Below, piece after piece: positions 43,016 to 52,367 of a stretch of DNA of 64,000 nucleotides (its first letter is position 1; every line of letters begins with the position of its first letter). The position numbers and the translations under genes were made by a program. The stretch is taken from the NCBI GenBank assembly GCA_002344065.1, contig DDTK01000007.1, positions 1 to 64,000 on the forward strand, given 5' to 3'. Below the pieces are notes generated by a model. The model ran no database searches and had not been told where the DNA came from. It saw only the letters and a program-made list of their open reading frames with translations. Source of the DNA: Flammeovirgaceae bacterium UBA2366 (GTDB taxonomy: Bacteria > Bacteroidota > Bacteroidia > Cytophagales > Cyclobacteriaceae).

Positions 43016-43498
43016 ATGGCTGAAGAACTCATCATCTCCACCTCTACCGATAAGCAACAACGTTACGAAACATTGGTTCCTCAAATCGAAGCACTGGTTT
43101 CAGGTGAACCGGATGTTGTTGCCAACTTGTCGAACATTGCAGCTGCTTTAAAGCAAACCCTGAATTTCTTGTGGGCTGGATTTTATCTTGTAAAAGACAA
43201 CCAACTTGTTCTCGGTCCATTTCAGGGCCCTATTGCCTGTACACGAATTAATTTTGGAAAAGGTGTTTGCGGCACCTCGTGGAAGGAAAAGAAGACTATT
43301 ATTGTTCCGGATGTAGATGCGTTCCCCGGTCATATTGCCTGCAGCTCGGCTTCCAAATCGGAAATTGTATTGCCGGCTTTTAAGAACGGAGAGGTCTTTC
43401 TGGTGCTGGATGTGGATAGTGATAAGCTGAATGATTTTGACGAAACAGATGAACGGTACCTAACCCAGGTCATGCAAATTATTCAGCGGTTTATCTGA
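43016..43498 (+). CDS. msrC: Free methionine-(R)-sulfoxide reductase (GAF domain)
   Basis: The 160-residue GAF-domain protein (ATG 43016; GTG 43010 is an in-frame alternative) has the three conserved cysteines of fRMsr: Cys75 (PIACTRI), Cys85 (GVCGTS) and Cys109 (IACSS). It reduces free methionine-R-sulfoxide in the cytoplasm using thioredoxin. It is 25 bases downstream of the broken hicA and is followed by a hairpin terminator. Confidence 0.93.
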   Translation: MAEELIISTSTDKQQRYETLVPQIEALVSGEPDVVANLSNIAAALKQTLNFLWAGFYLVKDNQLVLGPFQGPIACTRINFGKGVCGTSWKEKKTIIVPDVDAFPGHIACSSASKSEIVLPAFKNGEVFLVLDVDSDKLNDFDETDERYLTQVMQIIQRFI

Positions 43499-43514
43499 TT
43501 ATTATTCTCCATCC

Positions 43515-43534
43515 CCCCATCTTAATGGGGTTTT
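43515..43534 (+). terminator. Intrinsic terminator after msrC
   Basis: CCCCAT (43515-43520), loop CTTA, ATGGGG (43525-43530), then TTTT. It starts 16 bases after the msrC stop and fits a small rho-independent terminator. Confidence 0.75.
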
Positions 43535-43610
43535 AGCCCGACTGTCAAGAAAGATCTTTCCTTACGGAATTCGTTTTGTTACATTAGTGGAACCCTTAAT
43601 CGGTATGGCT

Positions 43611-44639
43611 ATGAAAAGATACATCACGGTTTCCTTTCTTTTTCTTCTTCTGAATCCAATTATTATTCTGGCTCAAATCGGGGCAAAAGCTCAGCAGGGT
43701 TCTGGTATTCAGGGTACCTGGACCAACAGCCAGTTTGGCTATCAAATGACGTTGAAGTTAAATGCCGATGGCTCCGGAGAGTTTGACGGTGAGCCCATGA
43801 AGTATACCGTGGCAGGAAATAAACTCACCTTGAATCTTTCCGGTGCTTCAACCCAATACAACTTCACCCAGCAACAAAACTCCCTTACCCTTTCTGGTGG
43901 CGATATTGATGGTAGTATAGTTTTTTCTAAAGCCGGTGCAGAGAAAGCCACTACACCTTCTTCAAATCTTCCACCCACACAACAAAAAAATTCATCAGCC
44001 TCAACACCGGGCGGCTCAGCCGATATTGTGGGCGTGTGGACGGGAAATGGTGAAATCATTGAATTCAATAAGAATGGTCAGTGCATATATGCAGGCCAAA
44101 CTTTAAGCTATCAACTTTCTGGCAACAACATTATCCTTCAGGCGGCTCAAGGCAGTGCCTCTATGGGTTATTCATTAAGCGGAAATCAGCTCACGTTAAC
44201 GGTCAACGGTCAAAGCTTTACCTATTCTCGTGGCGGAGCTGGTACAACTGGAACAGGACAGTCTCAATCCGCAGCCGGCAATAGACGTGTTGCTCAGGAA
44301 CTGGTGGGTAAATGGTGCTGGACCAACGTAACTTCCACCAATTCAGGTGGGAGAATTTCAGAACGTTGTATTACCTTGAATGGCGATGGCAGCTATCAAT
44401 ACGAAGCCGAAAGTTCGATGAGTGTAAATACAAACGCCTATGCAGGTGGAACGAATTCACAGAGCAGCGATCGTGGCACATGGTCGTATGATGGTGTTCG
44501 CATTTACTACAACTCACAAGCGGGCCAGGGCTCCGGTTCTTATCTTTTGGAAAAAAGAAATCATCCAAAGAATAATGATCCGATGATTGTATTGGATGGT
44601 GAGACCTATGTAACGTTTTATCAAAAACCACGGTGGTAA
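43611..44639 (+). CDS. Exported protein with three lipocalin-like beta modules
   Basis: From ATG 43611 the protein has 342 residues with a signal peptide ending ILAQ. It contains three modules that begin GxW: GTWTNSQFGYQMTLKLN (about 35-115), GVWTGNGEIIEFNKNG (about 135-215) and GKWCWTNVTSTNSGGR (about 235-342). Ser/Gly/Gln-rich linkers separate them. The first two share the pattern (L/I)SGNxLTL and resemble small lipocalin-like domains of Bacteroidota. No function is known. It is 13 bases before the HisC-like gene. Confidence 0.75.
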   Translation: MKRYITVSFLFLLLNPIIILAQIGAKAQQGSGIQGTWTNSQFGYQMTLKLNADGSGEFDGEPMKYTVAGNKLTLNLSGASTQYNFTQQQNSLTLSGGDIDGSIVFSKAGAEKATTPSSNLPPTQQKNSSASTPGGSADIVGVWTGNGEIIEFNKNGQCIYAGQTLSYQLSGNNIILQAAQGSASMGYSLSGNQLTLTVNGQSFTYSRGGAGTTGTGQSQSAAGNRRVAQELVGKWCWTNVTSTNSGGRISERCITLNGDGSYQYEAESSMSVNTNAYAGGTNSQSSDRGTWSYDGVRIYYNSQAGQGSGSYLLEKRNHPKNNDPMIVLDGETYVTFYQKPRW

Positions 44640-44652
44640 ACTATATAATATT

Positions 44653-45792
44653 ATGACAACACGAAGACAATGGCTTAAGTCTGCCCTGGCAGCCGGTGCG
44701 GGATTACCGCTAAGTTTAACCATAGCAGACCAACTGATGGCTGCACCAGTTAGTAGGGCAGAGCGACTGCATGGCATTGAACCTTTTAGAAATGGCAAAC
44801 TTGTTCTGTTGGGCTCCAATGAAAATCCTTACGGACCATCGGATAAGGCGCGCAAAGCCATTGTAGAAAGTATATCGGAGGGTAATCGTTACGCACATGG
44901 CGTAGCCCAGGAACTTAAAAAAGTTATTGCTCAACGTGAAGGCGTTGCCCCCGAATTTGTATTAATGGGTTGCGGCTCGTCTGAATTATTATCGCTCACG
45001 GGCATGACGGCCGGATTAGAGGGTGGTGCTGTGCTATCGGCCTTTCCAACATTCCGGTTGCTGATGGACTATGCTACAAAATTCAATGCCCGTTGGGATC
45101 GGGTTGATTTGGATGCCAACATGGTGCACGATCTGGAAGCGATGGCATCGGCTGTCAAGCCAGATACAAAGATCATTTTTGTGGTGAACCCGAATAACCC
45201 CACAGGAACCATTGTGGATAATGATAAACTAAGATCATTTTGCATGGAAATGGCAAAGAAGGCAACGGTGTTTGCCGATGAAGCCTACATTGAATTCCTC
45301 GATCAGCATGAAAAGAAATCAATGGTTGACCTGGTGAAGCAAGGACATAACGTAATTGTATCACGCACGTTTTCGAAAGTTTATGGATTGGCTGGTTTAC
45401 GTGTGGGCTATTTAATTGGCCAACCGGATACGTTGAAAAAAATGGCGGAGAAACAAATTTGGGGTAACAACAATCAAGCTGGGTTGGCCGCAGCAAAAGC
45501 CAGTCTTGAGGACAAGGATTTTGTGGCGATGACGCGTAAGAAAAATGCGGAGGCGCGTCAGCACCTGTTTAATTATCTCGACAGCAAAAAATGGTCGTAC
45601 GGAAAATCAATGGCTAACGTAGTTTTCTTTCCGGCACCTATAGATGGAAAAACGATTTTAGAAGAAACCGAAAAAAAGGGCTACCAGATACGGGTGTGGG
45701 ACTACCAGGATAAAGAATGGTGTCGCGTAAGCATTGGTACACTGGATGAGATGAAAGGATTTACCAAAGCTTTTGATCAGGTTATTTCATGA
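44653..45792 (+). CDS. HisC-like class II PLP aminotransferase with Tat signal
   Basis: The 379-residue protein starts with a twin-arginine motif (TTRRQWLKSALAAGAG) and a hydrophobic segment, then a full histidinol-phosphate-aminotransferase-like enzyme. It has LLGSNENPYGPSDKAR, the NPNNPTGT segment, ADEAYIEF and the PLP lysine in SRTFSKVYGLAGLRVGY. A cytoplasmic HisC would not carry such a leader, so this one is probably exported folded with its PLP. Its stop overlaps the ATG of the CHASE2 gene (ATGA). Confidence 0.88.
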   Translation: MTTRRQWLKSALAAGAGLPLSLTIADQLMAAPVSRAERLHGIEPFRNGKLVLLGSNENPYGPSDKARKAIVESISEGNRYAHGVAQELKKVIAQREGVAPEFVLMGCGSSELLSLTGMTAGLEGGAVLSAFPTFRLLMDYATKFNARWDRVDLDANMVHDLEAMASAVKPDTKIIFVVNPNNPTGTIVDNDKLRSFCMEMAKKATVFADEAYIEFLDQHEKKSMVDLVKQGHNVIVSRTFSKVYGLAGLRVGYLIGQPDTLKKMAEKQIWGNNNQAGLAAAKASLEDKDFVAMTRKKNAEARQHLFNYLDSKKWSYGKSMANVVFFPAPIDGKTILEETEKKGYQIRVWDYQDKEWCRVSIGTLDEMKGFTKAFDQVIS

Positions 45793-47015
45793 TGTCAGTT
45801 GTTTTGCGAAGGTTTCGTAAAGCATTGCAATTTGTTCTGATTGTAGTACTCATAGTAATTTTTGCCCATGCGCTTACCTGGGTGGTGGGCAAGATCAGTC
45901 TTTTAGATTCACTTGAGCAGTCTGTTCTTGATTTTGACTTTACGGATATTTACTATTCTGGAGGCTATAGGCCAAGCCCGATTGATACTAACATTATTTT
46001 AGTAAATATTGGTCCATTAGGAAAAAGTGGTATTGCCCGTCAAATTGAAATACTAAGTCAGCTTAATCCCAAAGTGCTTGGGGTAGACGTTTATTTTTCG
46101 TTAGCGACCGACTCTGCTGAAGCGGCATATTTGTGGCAGGTGATTAAGAGCACACCAAATATTGTCCTTCCAAGTCAGGGCTATACGCGGCAAGATAACT
46201 CCCCTCCAGACTCGATTGTTCTCCCCAAAAATGTAGCTAGTTTGTCTTCTGACTTTGCAGGTTATGCCAATATTAATATACCAGATGATAATCCCGGGGT
46301 TGGCACTGTTCGTTCATTTTTTTCTTCAACTGTTATTCAAAATGAACACCACTATCCTTTTGCAGCAGTAATTGCAAAGAATTACAATCAGCTAAGTTTT
46401 AATACCTATTTAAAGCGAAATCGTCCGCAGGAACAGATTAATTTCACCGGTCATCGGATGTTGTTCAATGAAAGCAGCATTAACGATGCAACCTATTTTA
46501 CGATTGATTATGAAGATGTGCTTGAGAATAATATCGATGGAAATTTCATAAAAGATAAGATCATTTTGCTGGGATATATGGGCAACAACCTATATGATAA
46601 AAGCCCGGTTGACAAATTTTATTCTCCAATGAATGAGCGATTTGCAGGAAGATCATTACCGGATATTTATGGGGTGGAAATTCAAGCTAACATGGTAAGC
46701 ATGATTCTTTCAGGAAATTACATCAACCAGTCGGAATTTATAGAGAGGTTTTTGGATATACTCCTGCTATTCAGCGCGGTGATCATCTTCAAATTTCTTT
46801 TCGATCGAAACGAAGAGAACTATTCAATTGTATCAAAGATTGTGGTTTTTATTATGATCAATTTAATGGTGATCATTCCATTACTGATCTATCACTTCTT
46901 TTTATTTAAAATTGATCTTCGGCATGGAATATTCTACCTCGTATTTGCTTCTGATTTATTTGAGGTACTGTACCCGAAGGTTAGACGAATAAAATTCCTT
47001 GCTGTAGCGAACTAA
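45789..47015 (+). CDS. CHASE2-domain membrane protein without an output domain
   Basis: The 408-residue protein has one N-terminal transmembrane helix (about 12-34), a large extracytoplasmic CHASE2 domain (about 40-300; DTNIILVNIGPLG, VLGVDVYFS, KDKIILLGYMG, IYGVEIQANMVSMIL) and three C-terminal helices (about 318-400). CHASE2 is normally a sensor fused to a cyclase, kinase or GGDEF domain. Here the protein ends after the helices, so any output partner is separate. It is translationally coupled to the exported aminotransferase, suggesting a shared envelope role. Confidence 0.85.
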   Translation: MMSVVLRRFRKALQFVLIVVLIVIFAHALTWVVGKISLLDSLEQSVLDFDFTDIYYSGGYRPSPIDTNIILVNIGPLGKSGIARQIEILSQLNPKVLGVDVYFSLATDSAEAAYLWQVIKSTPNIVLPSQGYTRQDNSPPDSIVLPKNVASLSSDFAGYANINIPDDNPGVGTVRSFFSSTVIQNEHHYPFAAVIAKNYNQLSFNTYLKRNRPQEQINFTGHRMLFNESSINDATYFTIDYEDVLENNIDGNFIKDKIILLGYMGNNLYDKSPVDKFYSPMNERFAGRSLPDIYGVEIQANMVSMILSGNYINQSEFIERFLDILLLFSAVIIFKFLFDRNEENYSIVSKIVVFIMINLMVIIPLLIYHFFLFKIDLRHGIFYLVFASDLFEVLYPKVRRIKFLAVAN

Positions 47016-48128
47016 TCAGCTAACCGACAAGCGCATTGCTGGTTGTTTCCCCAGTTCTTTCAACAACCTGGCGTGGCCTGCAAGGGCACCGATAAATGTA
47101 GGCTCGCTCTTATATGGCAGTCCGAATTCTTTTGCCGTTTCCTGTACAATATTTGAAATTTTGCGGTAGTGCACATGGCATACATTCGGAAATAAGTGAT
47201 GTTCAACCTGGTAGTTTAATCCGCCAACGTACCACGAAAGTATTTTATTTTGGTTAGCAAAGTTTGTAGTGGTGTGCAGTTGATGAATGGCCCATGTGTT
47301 TTCCAACATACCCGCTTGATCTGGTTCCGGATATTCGGTACCATCGATAACGTGAGCCGGTTGAAATATGATGGCCAGAATAAATCCAGCGATGTAGTGC
47401 ATCAGCAATACACCCAAAAGAATCTGCCACCAGGCAAAGGGCAAAAGCAAAACTGGAATAACGAATATATAGCCTACATAAACGGCTTTAGTACCTAGCA
47501 GGATTAACCATTCAGTAACAATGTTGGCCTTTTGCTTTTTCACCAAACCATCTTTCTGGTAGCGCACCAGCCGAACAAAATCTTTCACCAGCACCCAAAC
47601 GATTGTCATTAATCCGTACAGGAGCCAGGCATAAACATGCTGAAATTTGTGCATAGGCTTCCAGTCGGAGTTAGGATGCATACGCAGTACACCACGCGGA
47701 CTGATGTCTTCATCGGCATCGTGCACGTTGGTGTAGGTATGGTGCAATACATTATGTTGTACTTTCCAGTTAAAGGCATTCGCCCCAACCAGGTTTAAAG
47801 AATAACCAATTAGATTATTAATCCAGGCTTTGTTGGAATACGCTCCATGATTGGCATCATGCATGATGGACAAACCGATACCGGCTACACCAAAACCCAT
47901 AACAACTACAAGCGCCAATACACCCCAGCCGGCAGTTACTGTACTTGAAATAATAAGAGTATAGGGAACAAAATACAGCGCGAACATGACACAAGTTTTA
48001 ACAATCATTTCGGCATTTGCATGCTTGTTTATGCCATTGGTTTTAAAGTAGTCGTTTACGCGTTGGTTTAGTGTAATAAAGAAATCTTGCCGTGCTTGTG
48101 GAAATTTTAAGGATGAAGCTCTGCTCAT
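47016..48128 (-). CDS. Fatty-acid desaturase (acyl-CoA/acyl-lipid type)
   Basis: The 370-residue membrane enzyme has the three histidine boxes HDANH (90-94), HNVLHH (125-130) and QVEHH (307-311), and four or more hydrophobic helices. The QVEHH form of box three is that of front-end and omega desaturases; no cytochrome b5 domain is fused. It introduces a double bond into acyl chains using a di-iron centre, in the membrane. A TATCTTTG (-7-like) lies upstream at 48168-48161, without a matching TTG. It converges with the CHASE2 gene. Confidence 0.93.
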   Translation of the reverse strand: MSRASSLKFPQARQDFFITLNQRVNDYFKTNGINKHANAEMIVKTCVMFALYFVPYTLIISSTVTAGWGVLALVVVMGFGVAGIGLSIMHDANHGAYSNKAWINNLIGYSLNLVGANAFNWKVQHNVLHHTYTNVHDADEDISPRGVLRMHPNSDWKPMHKFQHVYAWLLYGLMTIVWVLVKDFVRLVRYQKDGLVKKQKANIVTEWLILLGTKAVYVGYIFVIPVLLLPFAWWQILLGVLLMHYIAGFILAIIFQPAHVIDGTEYPEPDQAGMLENTWAIHQLHTTTNFANQNKILSWYVGGLNYQVEHHLFPNVCHVHYRKISNIVQETAKEFGLPYKSEPTFIGALAGHARLLKELGKQPAMRLSVS

Positions 48129-48252
48129 GATTCAGGTAAAAATATACTGGAATTAATCTTCAAAGATAAGCATCAAAGCGATGATAAACGCCTGTTAGTC
48201 TGCCTTATATTTATAAAAGGCTAATGGAGAGTTTAAACGAAGTCTTTAAGAA

Positions 48253-48909
48253 TTAAAACTCTGCGATAATGGTCTTACCGCCCGTTGTTTTCTCACCCAG
48301 GCTTACCTTAACTTTTGCATTAAGCGGAAGAAAGATATCCACCCGGGAACCAAATTTGATAAACCCAAACTCCTGACCCTGCTCCAGTTTTTGGCCTTCA
48401 TTTACATAGCATTTAATTCTTCTTGCAAGTGCGCCCGCAATCTGACGAAACAACACCTCAACACCGTTGTCCATTTTAGCCACCACCGTGGTGCGTTCAT
48501 TTTCTGTGCTGGATTTCGGGTGCCAGGCAACTAAGTATTTTCCAGGATGATAGCGATAGTAACTGATGCTTCCGCCAACCGGCATGCGATTAACGTGCAC
48601 GTTAATGGGCGACATGAAAATAGAGATTTGTTTACGTTTGCTTTTAAGGTACTCAGTTTCCTCAGCGTCTTCAATAACAACCACCTTGCCATCAGCCGGG
48701 GCAATAACATGTTTCGGATTTTTCTCCACCGTAAAAATGGGGCTTCTGAAAAACTGAAGGACAATCAGGTAGAAAACACCACATACACCGATCACGATAT
48801 TACGGGCAAGTATTGCTTCCGGTAACAAATAGTCAAAGGCCCAAATGATGGCCACAAATAAAATCAACAATACAAATAACAGTGTGCGTCCTTCTTTGTG
48901 TATGGTCAT
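48253..48909 (-). CDS. psd: Phosphatidylserine decarboxylase proenzyme (PSD-A type)
   Basis: The 218-residue protein has an N-terminal membrane hairpin (about 8-52), APADGKVV, INVHVNRMPVGG and the self-cleavage site Gly187-Ser188 (KFGSRVDIF), which yields the pyruvoyl group. It makes phosphatidylethanolamine, using the CDP-diacylglycerol route together with the cdsA product encoded 1.5 kb upstream. Length fits the short bacterial form. A TACCTTTG -7-like box lies 35 bases upstream (48951-48944), but no TTG is at the right distance. Confidence 0.95.
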   Translation of the reverse strand: MTIHKEGRTLLFVLLILFVAIIWAFDYLLPEAILARNIVIGVCGVFYLIVLQFFRSPIFTVEKNPKHVIAPADGKVVVIEDAEETEYLKSKRKQISIFMSPINVHVNRMPVGGSISYYRYHPGKYLVAWHPKSSTENERTTVVAKMDNGVEVLFRQIAGALARRIKCYVNEGQKLEQGQEFGFIKFGSRVDIFLPLNAKVKVSLGEKTTGGKTIIAEF

Positions 48910-48977
48910 GTTTGTAAGTGAATTTAGAATTTCTTTTAACGCTCAAAGGTAAGCCATTTAGCTTTACTGAAAATAAA

Positions 48978-49005
48978 AAAGCAGCGAGCGTGACCTCGCT
49001 GCTTT
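48978..49005 (-). terminator. Intrinsic terminator after gdhA
   Basis: AAAGCAGCGAG (48978-48988) pairs with CTCGCTGCTTT (48995-49005). Read on the minus strand, the hairpin is followed by a T tract (the A run at 48971-48980). It stands 24 bases beyond the gdhA stop codon. Confidence 0.88.
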
Positions 49006-49028
49006 CCTTATTAAGAGGTATTGTGAAA

Positions 49029-50303
49029 TCAATATCCTCCGCGAAACTTGTATGTCTTGGCCACTTTATCAATGGCAACCATGTACGCGGCTATGCGCAT
49101 GGACACTTTGTATTCGTTGGCAATTTTGTAAACATTATTGAATGCATCCTTCATGATCCGATCCGACCTACGGTTAACCCGCTCTGCTTCCCACTTATAT
49201 CCTAAGCGGTTTTGAACCCATTCAAAATAAGATACGGTAACACCACCGGCATTGGCCAAAATATCAGGCACCACAATAATTCCTTTTTCATTGATAATGC
49301 TATCGGCCTTTGATGATGTAGGTCCGTTAGCTCCTTCTACTATCAATTTTGCTTTTATGTTAGGAGCATTAGAAGCTTTAATCACATCCTCTGTTGCTGC
49401 CGGCACTAACACATCTACCGGAAGGGTAAGGATTTCATCACCTTTAATTTTTTCAGCACCACCAAATCCTTCAAGCGAGCCTTTATGTTGCGCACTGTAG
49501 GTAACAGCCGCTTCAATATCAATTCCTTTTTCATTGTAGTACGCGCCACCAATATCACTCACCGCCTGAACAATGAGTCCGCGTTCTGCTAAAAGCCGTG
49601 CAGCCCAGGAACCCACGTTACCAAAACCTTGTACGGCACATGTAGCTTTATATGGATTGATTTTCATTTTTTCCATGGCCGACATGGTGGAAACCATTAC
49701 TCCGCGACCAGTGGCTTCTGTTCTTCCGAGTGACCCGCCCAATACTAATGGTTTACCGGTTACAACAGCATTTACGGTCATGCCTTGTGTTTTGGAATAC
49801 TCATCCATCAACCACGCCATTTCGCGTGGGCCTGTTCCCATGTCAGGTGCAGGGATATCACGGTCAGGTCCAAAGATGTCGATCATCGCGCTGGTGTATG
49901 CACGGGTAAGCCGTTCAATTTCACCGGCACTCATTTGGCGAGGGTTACAGGTTATGCCACCTTTTGCACCACCATAGGGTATATCAACAACGGCACACTT
50001 CCAGGTCATCCAGGCTGCCAGTGCTTTCACTTCATCCAGGTTAACATTTGGATCGTAGCGGATACCACCTTTTGAAGGACCCAGAATATTGGAATGTACA
50101 ACCCGGTAACCTTCAAAAACCCTGATGCTTCCGTCATCCATGGTTACCGGAAGGGATACAATAACTTGTCGGGCGGGTGATTTTAAAACATTGTAAACTT
50201 CTTCTTCAAGACCCAGCAATTGTGATGCTTCGTGAAAGCGTGACATCATTGCTTCAAATGGGTTTTCCTTGTCTTTAAGGGGAGCAGGTTCTATATATGC
50301 CAT
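49029..50303 (-). CDS. gdhA: Glutamate (Glu/Leu/Phe/Val) dehydrogenase
   Basis: The 424-residue protein has the family signature GGAKGGITCNPR with the catalytic lysine, substrate contacts in GPSKGGIRY and MTWKCAVVDIP, and the Rossmann GFGNVGSWAAR. It interconverts glutamate with 2-oxoglutarate and ammonia in the cytoplasm. The hexameric short form of about 420 residues fits. It has its own terminator. TATCTTTG at 50399-50392 could be its -7 box. Confidence 0.95.
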   Translation of the reverse strand: MAYIEPAPLKDKENPFEAMMSRFHEASQLLGLEEEVYNVLKSPARQVIVSLPVTMDDGSIRVFEGYRVVHSNILGPSKGGIRYDPNVNLDEVKALAAWMTWKCAVVDIPYGGAKGGITCNPRQMSAGEIERLTRAYTSAMIDIFGPDRDIPAPDMGTGPREMAWLMDEYSKTQGMTVNAVVTGKPLVLGGSLGRTEATGRGVMVSTMSAMEKMKINPYKATCAVQGFGNVGSWAARLLAERGLIVQAVSDIGGAYYNEKGIDIEAAVTYSAQHKGSLEGFGGAEKIKGDEILTLPVDVLVPAATEDVIKASNAPNIKAKLIVEGANGPTSSKADSIINEKGIIVVPDILANAGGVTVSYFEWVQNRLGYKWEAERVNRRSDRIMKDAFNNVYKIANEYKVSMRIAAYMVAIDKVAKTYKFRGGY

Positions 50304-50465
50304 AGTTGTTAAAAAGTAGCAGTAAAAGTATGTTTTTTTAGAACAACGCCATCTGATTTAAATCACTTAAAACAGAACGTTAAATCGGTTGCAAAGATAG
50401 GGTAAATTCCATTCCTGCCTTATGGGATTACAAGGAAAAAGGTATGAACGGTAAAGGTTATGCTA

Positions 50466-51296
50466 TCAAAAAATTTCAAGATAAGCGGCAATAAAGGGTG
50501 CTGAAATAAACAACCCATCAAACCGGTCTAAAAAACCACCATGCCCAGGCAGGCTGTCACCTGAATCCTTTATTTCGATGCTTCTTTTTAACAATGATTC
50601 CACTAAATCACCAAAGGTTCCTCCAATAATAATCAGCAAGGCAATGATCAACCAGTTCACTATGGAAAGGCTTTCAAAATACAGGCTAATACCATAGGTC
50701 ATGGCAATGGCTAAAGCAGCCCCACCCCAAAATCCTTCCCACGATTTTTTAGGTGAGATACGTTCAAAGAGTTTTGTTTTACCAAACAGGGTACCGGCAA
50801 AGTACGCACCCGTATCACTTGCCCAAAGTATGAGCAATGCCCCCAGGATAATTTCAAAATTGTAATATCCATTTTCGAAAGCGGCATGATTGAGAAGGGC
50901 AAACGGAACCGCGATGTAAAATATCCCTAAAAATGTATAGGCTATATTGGTGAAAGGTTTTCGCTCTGTTTTTTTATAGAGCTTAACCAGGTAAACAAGA
51001 GAGGCCAATGGAAAGATCAGCAGATAATACCGCGGAGAAATGGTGTTGCGTTCAATAAAGAATGAAAGTGTAAACAGGGTAATGCCGCTGAGTGTGCCTA
51101 AGGTTTTTAAGGGGATAAAACCATCAAGTCCTGCCAGTTTATAAAACTCAAGCAAGGAGAAAAAACAGATGAAGAGAAATACGGAAAAGTAGGTCCATTC
51201 ACTATAGGCAATCCCGGCAATAATGGCGGCCGCTCCTAAAATAGCGGTGACTAATCGTTGGGTAAGGTTACTATAGCCGGATAAAATTTTCGTCAC
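50466..51296 (-). CDS. cdsA: Phosphatidate cytidylyltransferase
   Basis: The chosen GTG start at 51296 overlaps the stop of the CPBP gene by four bases (GTGA) and gives 276 residues. The body has about eight helices and the CDS signature SPKKSWEGFWGGAA followed by IKDSGDSLPGHGGFLDRFDGLF. It makes CDP-diacylglycerol from phosphatidate and CTP, the precursor for the psd pathway. A longer frame exists upstream, but without family similarity. Confidence 0.95.
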   Translation of the reverse strand: MTKILSGYSNLTQRLVTAILGAAAIIAGIAYSEWTYFSVFLFICFFSLLEFYKLAGLDGFIPLKTLGTLSGITLFTLSFFIERNTISPRYYLLIFPLASLVYLVKLYKKTERKPFTNIAYTFLGIFYIAVPFALLNHAAFENGYYNFEIILGALLILWASDTGAYFAGTLFGKTKLFERISPKKSWEGFWGGAALAIAMTYGISLYFESLSIVNWLIIALLIIIGGTFGDLVESLLKRSIEIKDSGDSLPGHGGFLDRFDGLFISAPFIAAYLEIF

Positions 51297-52219
51297 GGAG
51301 TAAAGGTTGATTGTTTGGTGGCGTAAAGCTTTCTGAAATAAAGCAAAAGTACAAATGTTGTTACAAGGCCAGTAACTACCCAGGGCCAAGGTGCGGCTTC
51401 TTCGCTATCCATGTCCAACTCCGTAACACCTTGCTGGTAGAGGTAAAGCATGATTAGGGTGAAACCATTGTGAAAAAAATGGGCAAACATGGGGATTAGT
51501 AAATTGCCCGACCAATGGTATAAATAGCCAAACAATGCTCCCAGCAATACACGAGGTAGAAAACCAAAAAATTGCATATGAATTGCGCTGAACAAAAAGG
51601 CAGCCACCCAAATGGCAACGTGTGCATTGCCTGTACTTCGCTTAAGTTCATTTTGAATCAGTCCGCGGAAAACAAGTTCTTCACCAATGCCGGGAATGAC
51701 GGCAATCACAAAGAAACCAATGATTAAATCGCGTTGCGATTGAAAATTGGTGAGCACTTTGGTGAGTTCCATTAATGCATCTTCGCGTTCGCGTGCCCAC
51801 GCAGCAAAATTTTTCATGAATTCCGGAAACTCGAAATTCATGTTCCACTCAATAACAGGTGTAAGGGCAACCTGAAAGCCGATACCAATGATGACGATTA
51901 AAGGGATAAGCGCAAACCAGGGTTCCTGTAAAGCAAAAAATGGCTGCAGCGGTTTTTGTTCAAGAAAGCGAATGTGCAACAAGGGAAACAAAATCAATCC
52001 AACAAAGCTGGCAATGCCTTGGGTGATCATAAGGGGAATGTATAAAGAGTAATCAGGATTGGAAGTGAGTGCGTGTAAAAGATCTTCTCCTTCGTAAAAT
52101 AATGAGGCTACCCCAAGACCAATAGCAGGCCCAATCAGTAAAAAACCAGTGCCCACCATAATAATGATGAACAAAAGGGATACTAACGGATGCCTGTCGG
52201 ATACGCTGGCGTTATGCAT
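51293..52219 (-). CDS. CPBP-family intramembrane metalloprotease
   Basis: From ATG 52219 the protein has 308 residues, about eight helices, the EExxxR motif GEELVFRG, a second motif in FSAIHMQFFGFLPR and a third in FAHFFHNGF. These are the putative metal/catalytic residues of CPBP (Abi/CAAX) proteases. An in-frame TTG at 52249 is an alternative start. Its stop overlaps the cdsA start, so expression is coupled. The substrate is unknown. Confidence 0.92.
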   Translation of the reverse strand: MHNASVSDRHPLVSLLFIIIMVGTGFLLIGPAIGLGVASLFYEGEDLLHALTSNPDYSLYIPLMITQGIASFVGLILFPLLHIRFLEQKPLQPFFALQEPWFALIPLIVIIGIGFQVALTPVIEWNMNFEFPEFMKNFAAWAREREDALMELTKVLTNFQSQRDLIIGFFVIAVIPGIGEELVFRGLIQNELKRSTGNAHVAIWVAAFLFSAIHMQFFGFLPRVLLGALFGYLYHWSGNLLIPMFAHFFHNGFTLIMLYLYQQGVTELDMDSEEAAPWPWVVTGLVTTFVLLLYFRKLYATKQSTFTP

Positions 52220-52277
52220 AGAATTTTGCCTTCTTTTGAAGGAGCCCAAAAATCAGTAAATCCTTCCAAATACATAT

Positions 52278-52335
52278 TATCTTTGTGGTTTAATTAGTCT
52301 TTAACACCTCCCAGGTCTTTAAGACTTTGGAGATT
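52278..52335 (+). promoter_or_regulatory. -7-like box and palindromic repeat upstream of dusB
   Basis: TATCTTTG at 52278-52285 matches TAnnTTTG, although no TTG is found 19-20 bases upstream. About 20 bases later a degenerate inverted repeat (ACCTCCCAGGTCTT/AAGACTTTGGAGA, 52305-52335) would fold in the 5' leader. It looks like one more member of the AGGTCTTTAAGACCT repeat type, not a regulator-specific site. Confidence 0.4.
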
Positions 52336-52367
52336 TATGTATAGAGGTTTATGGATTTAAGTTGATT

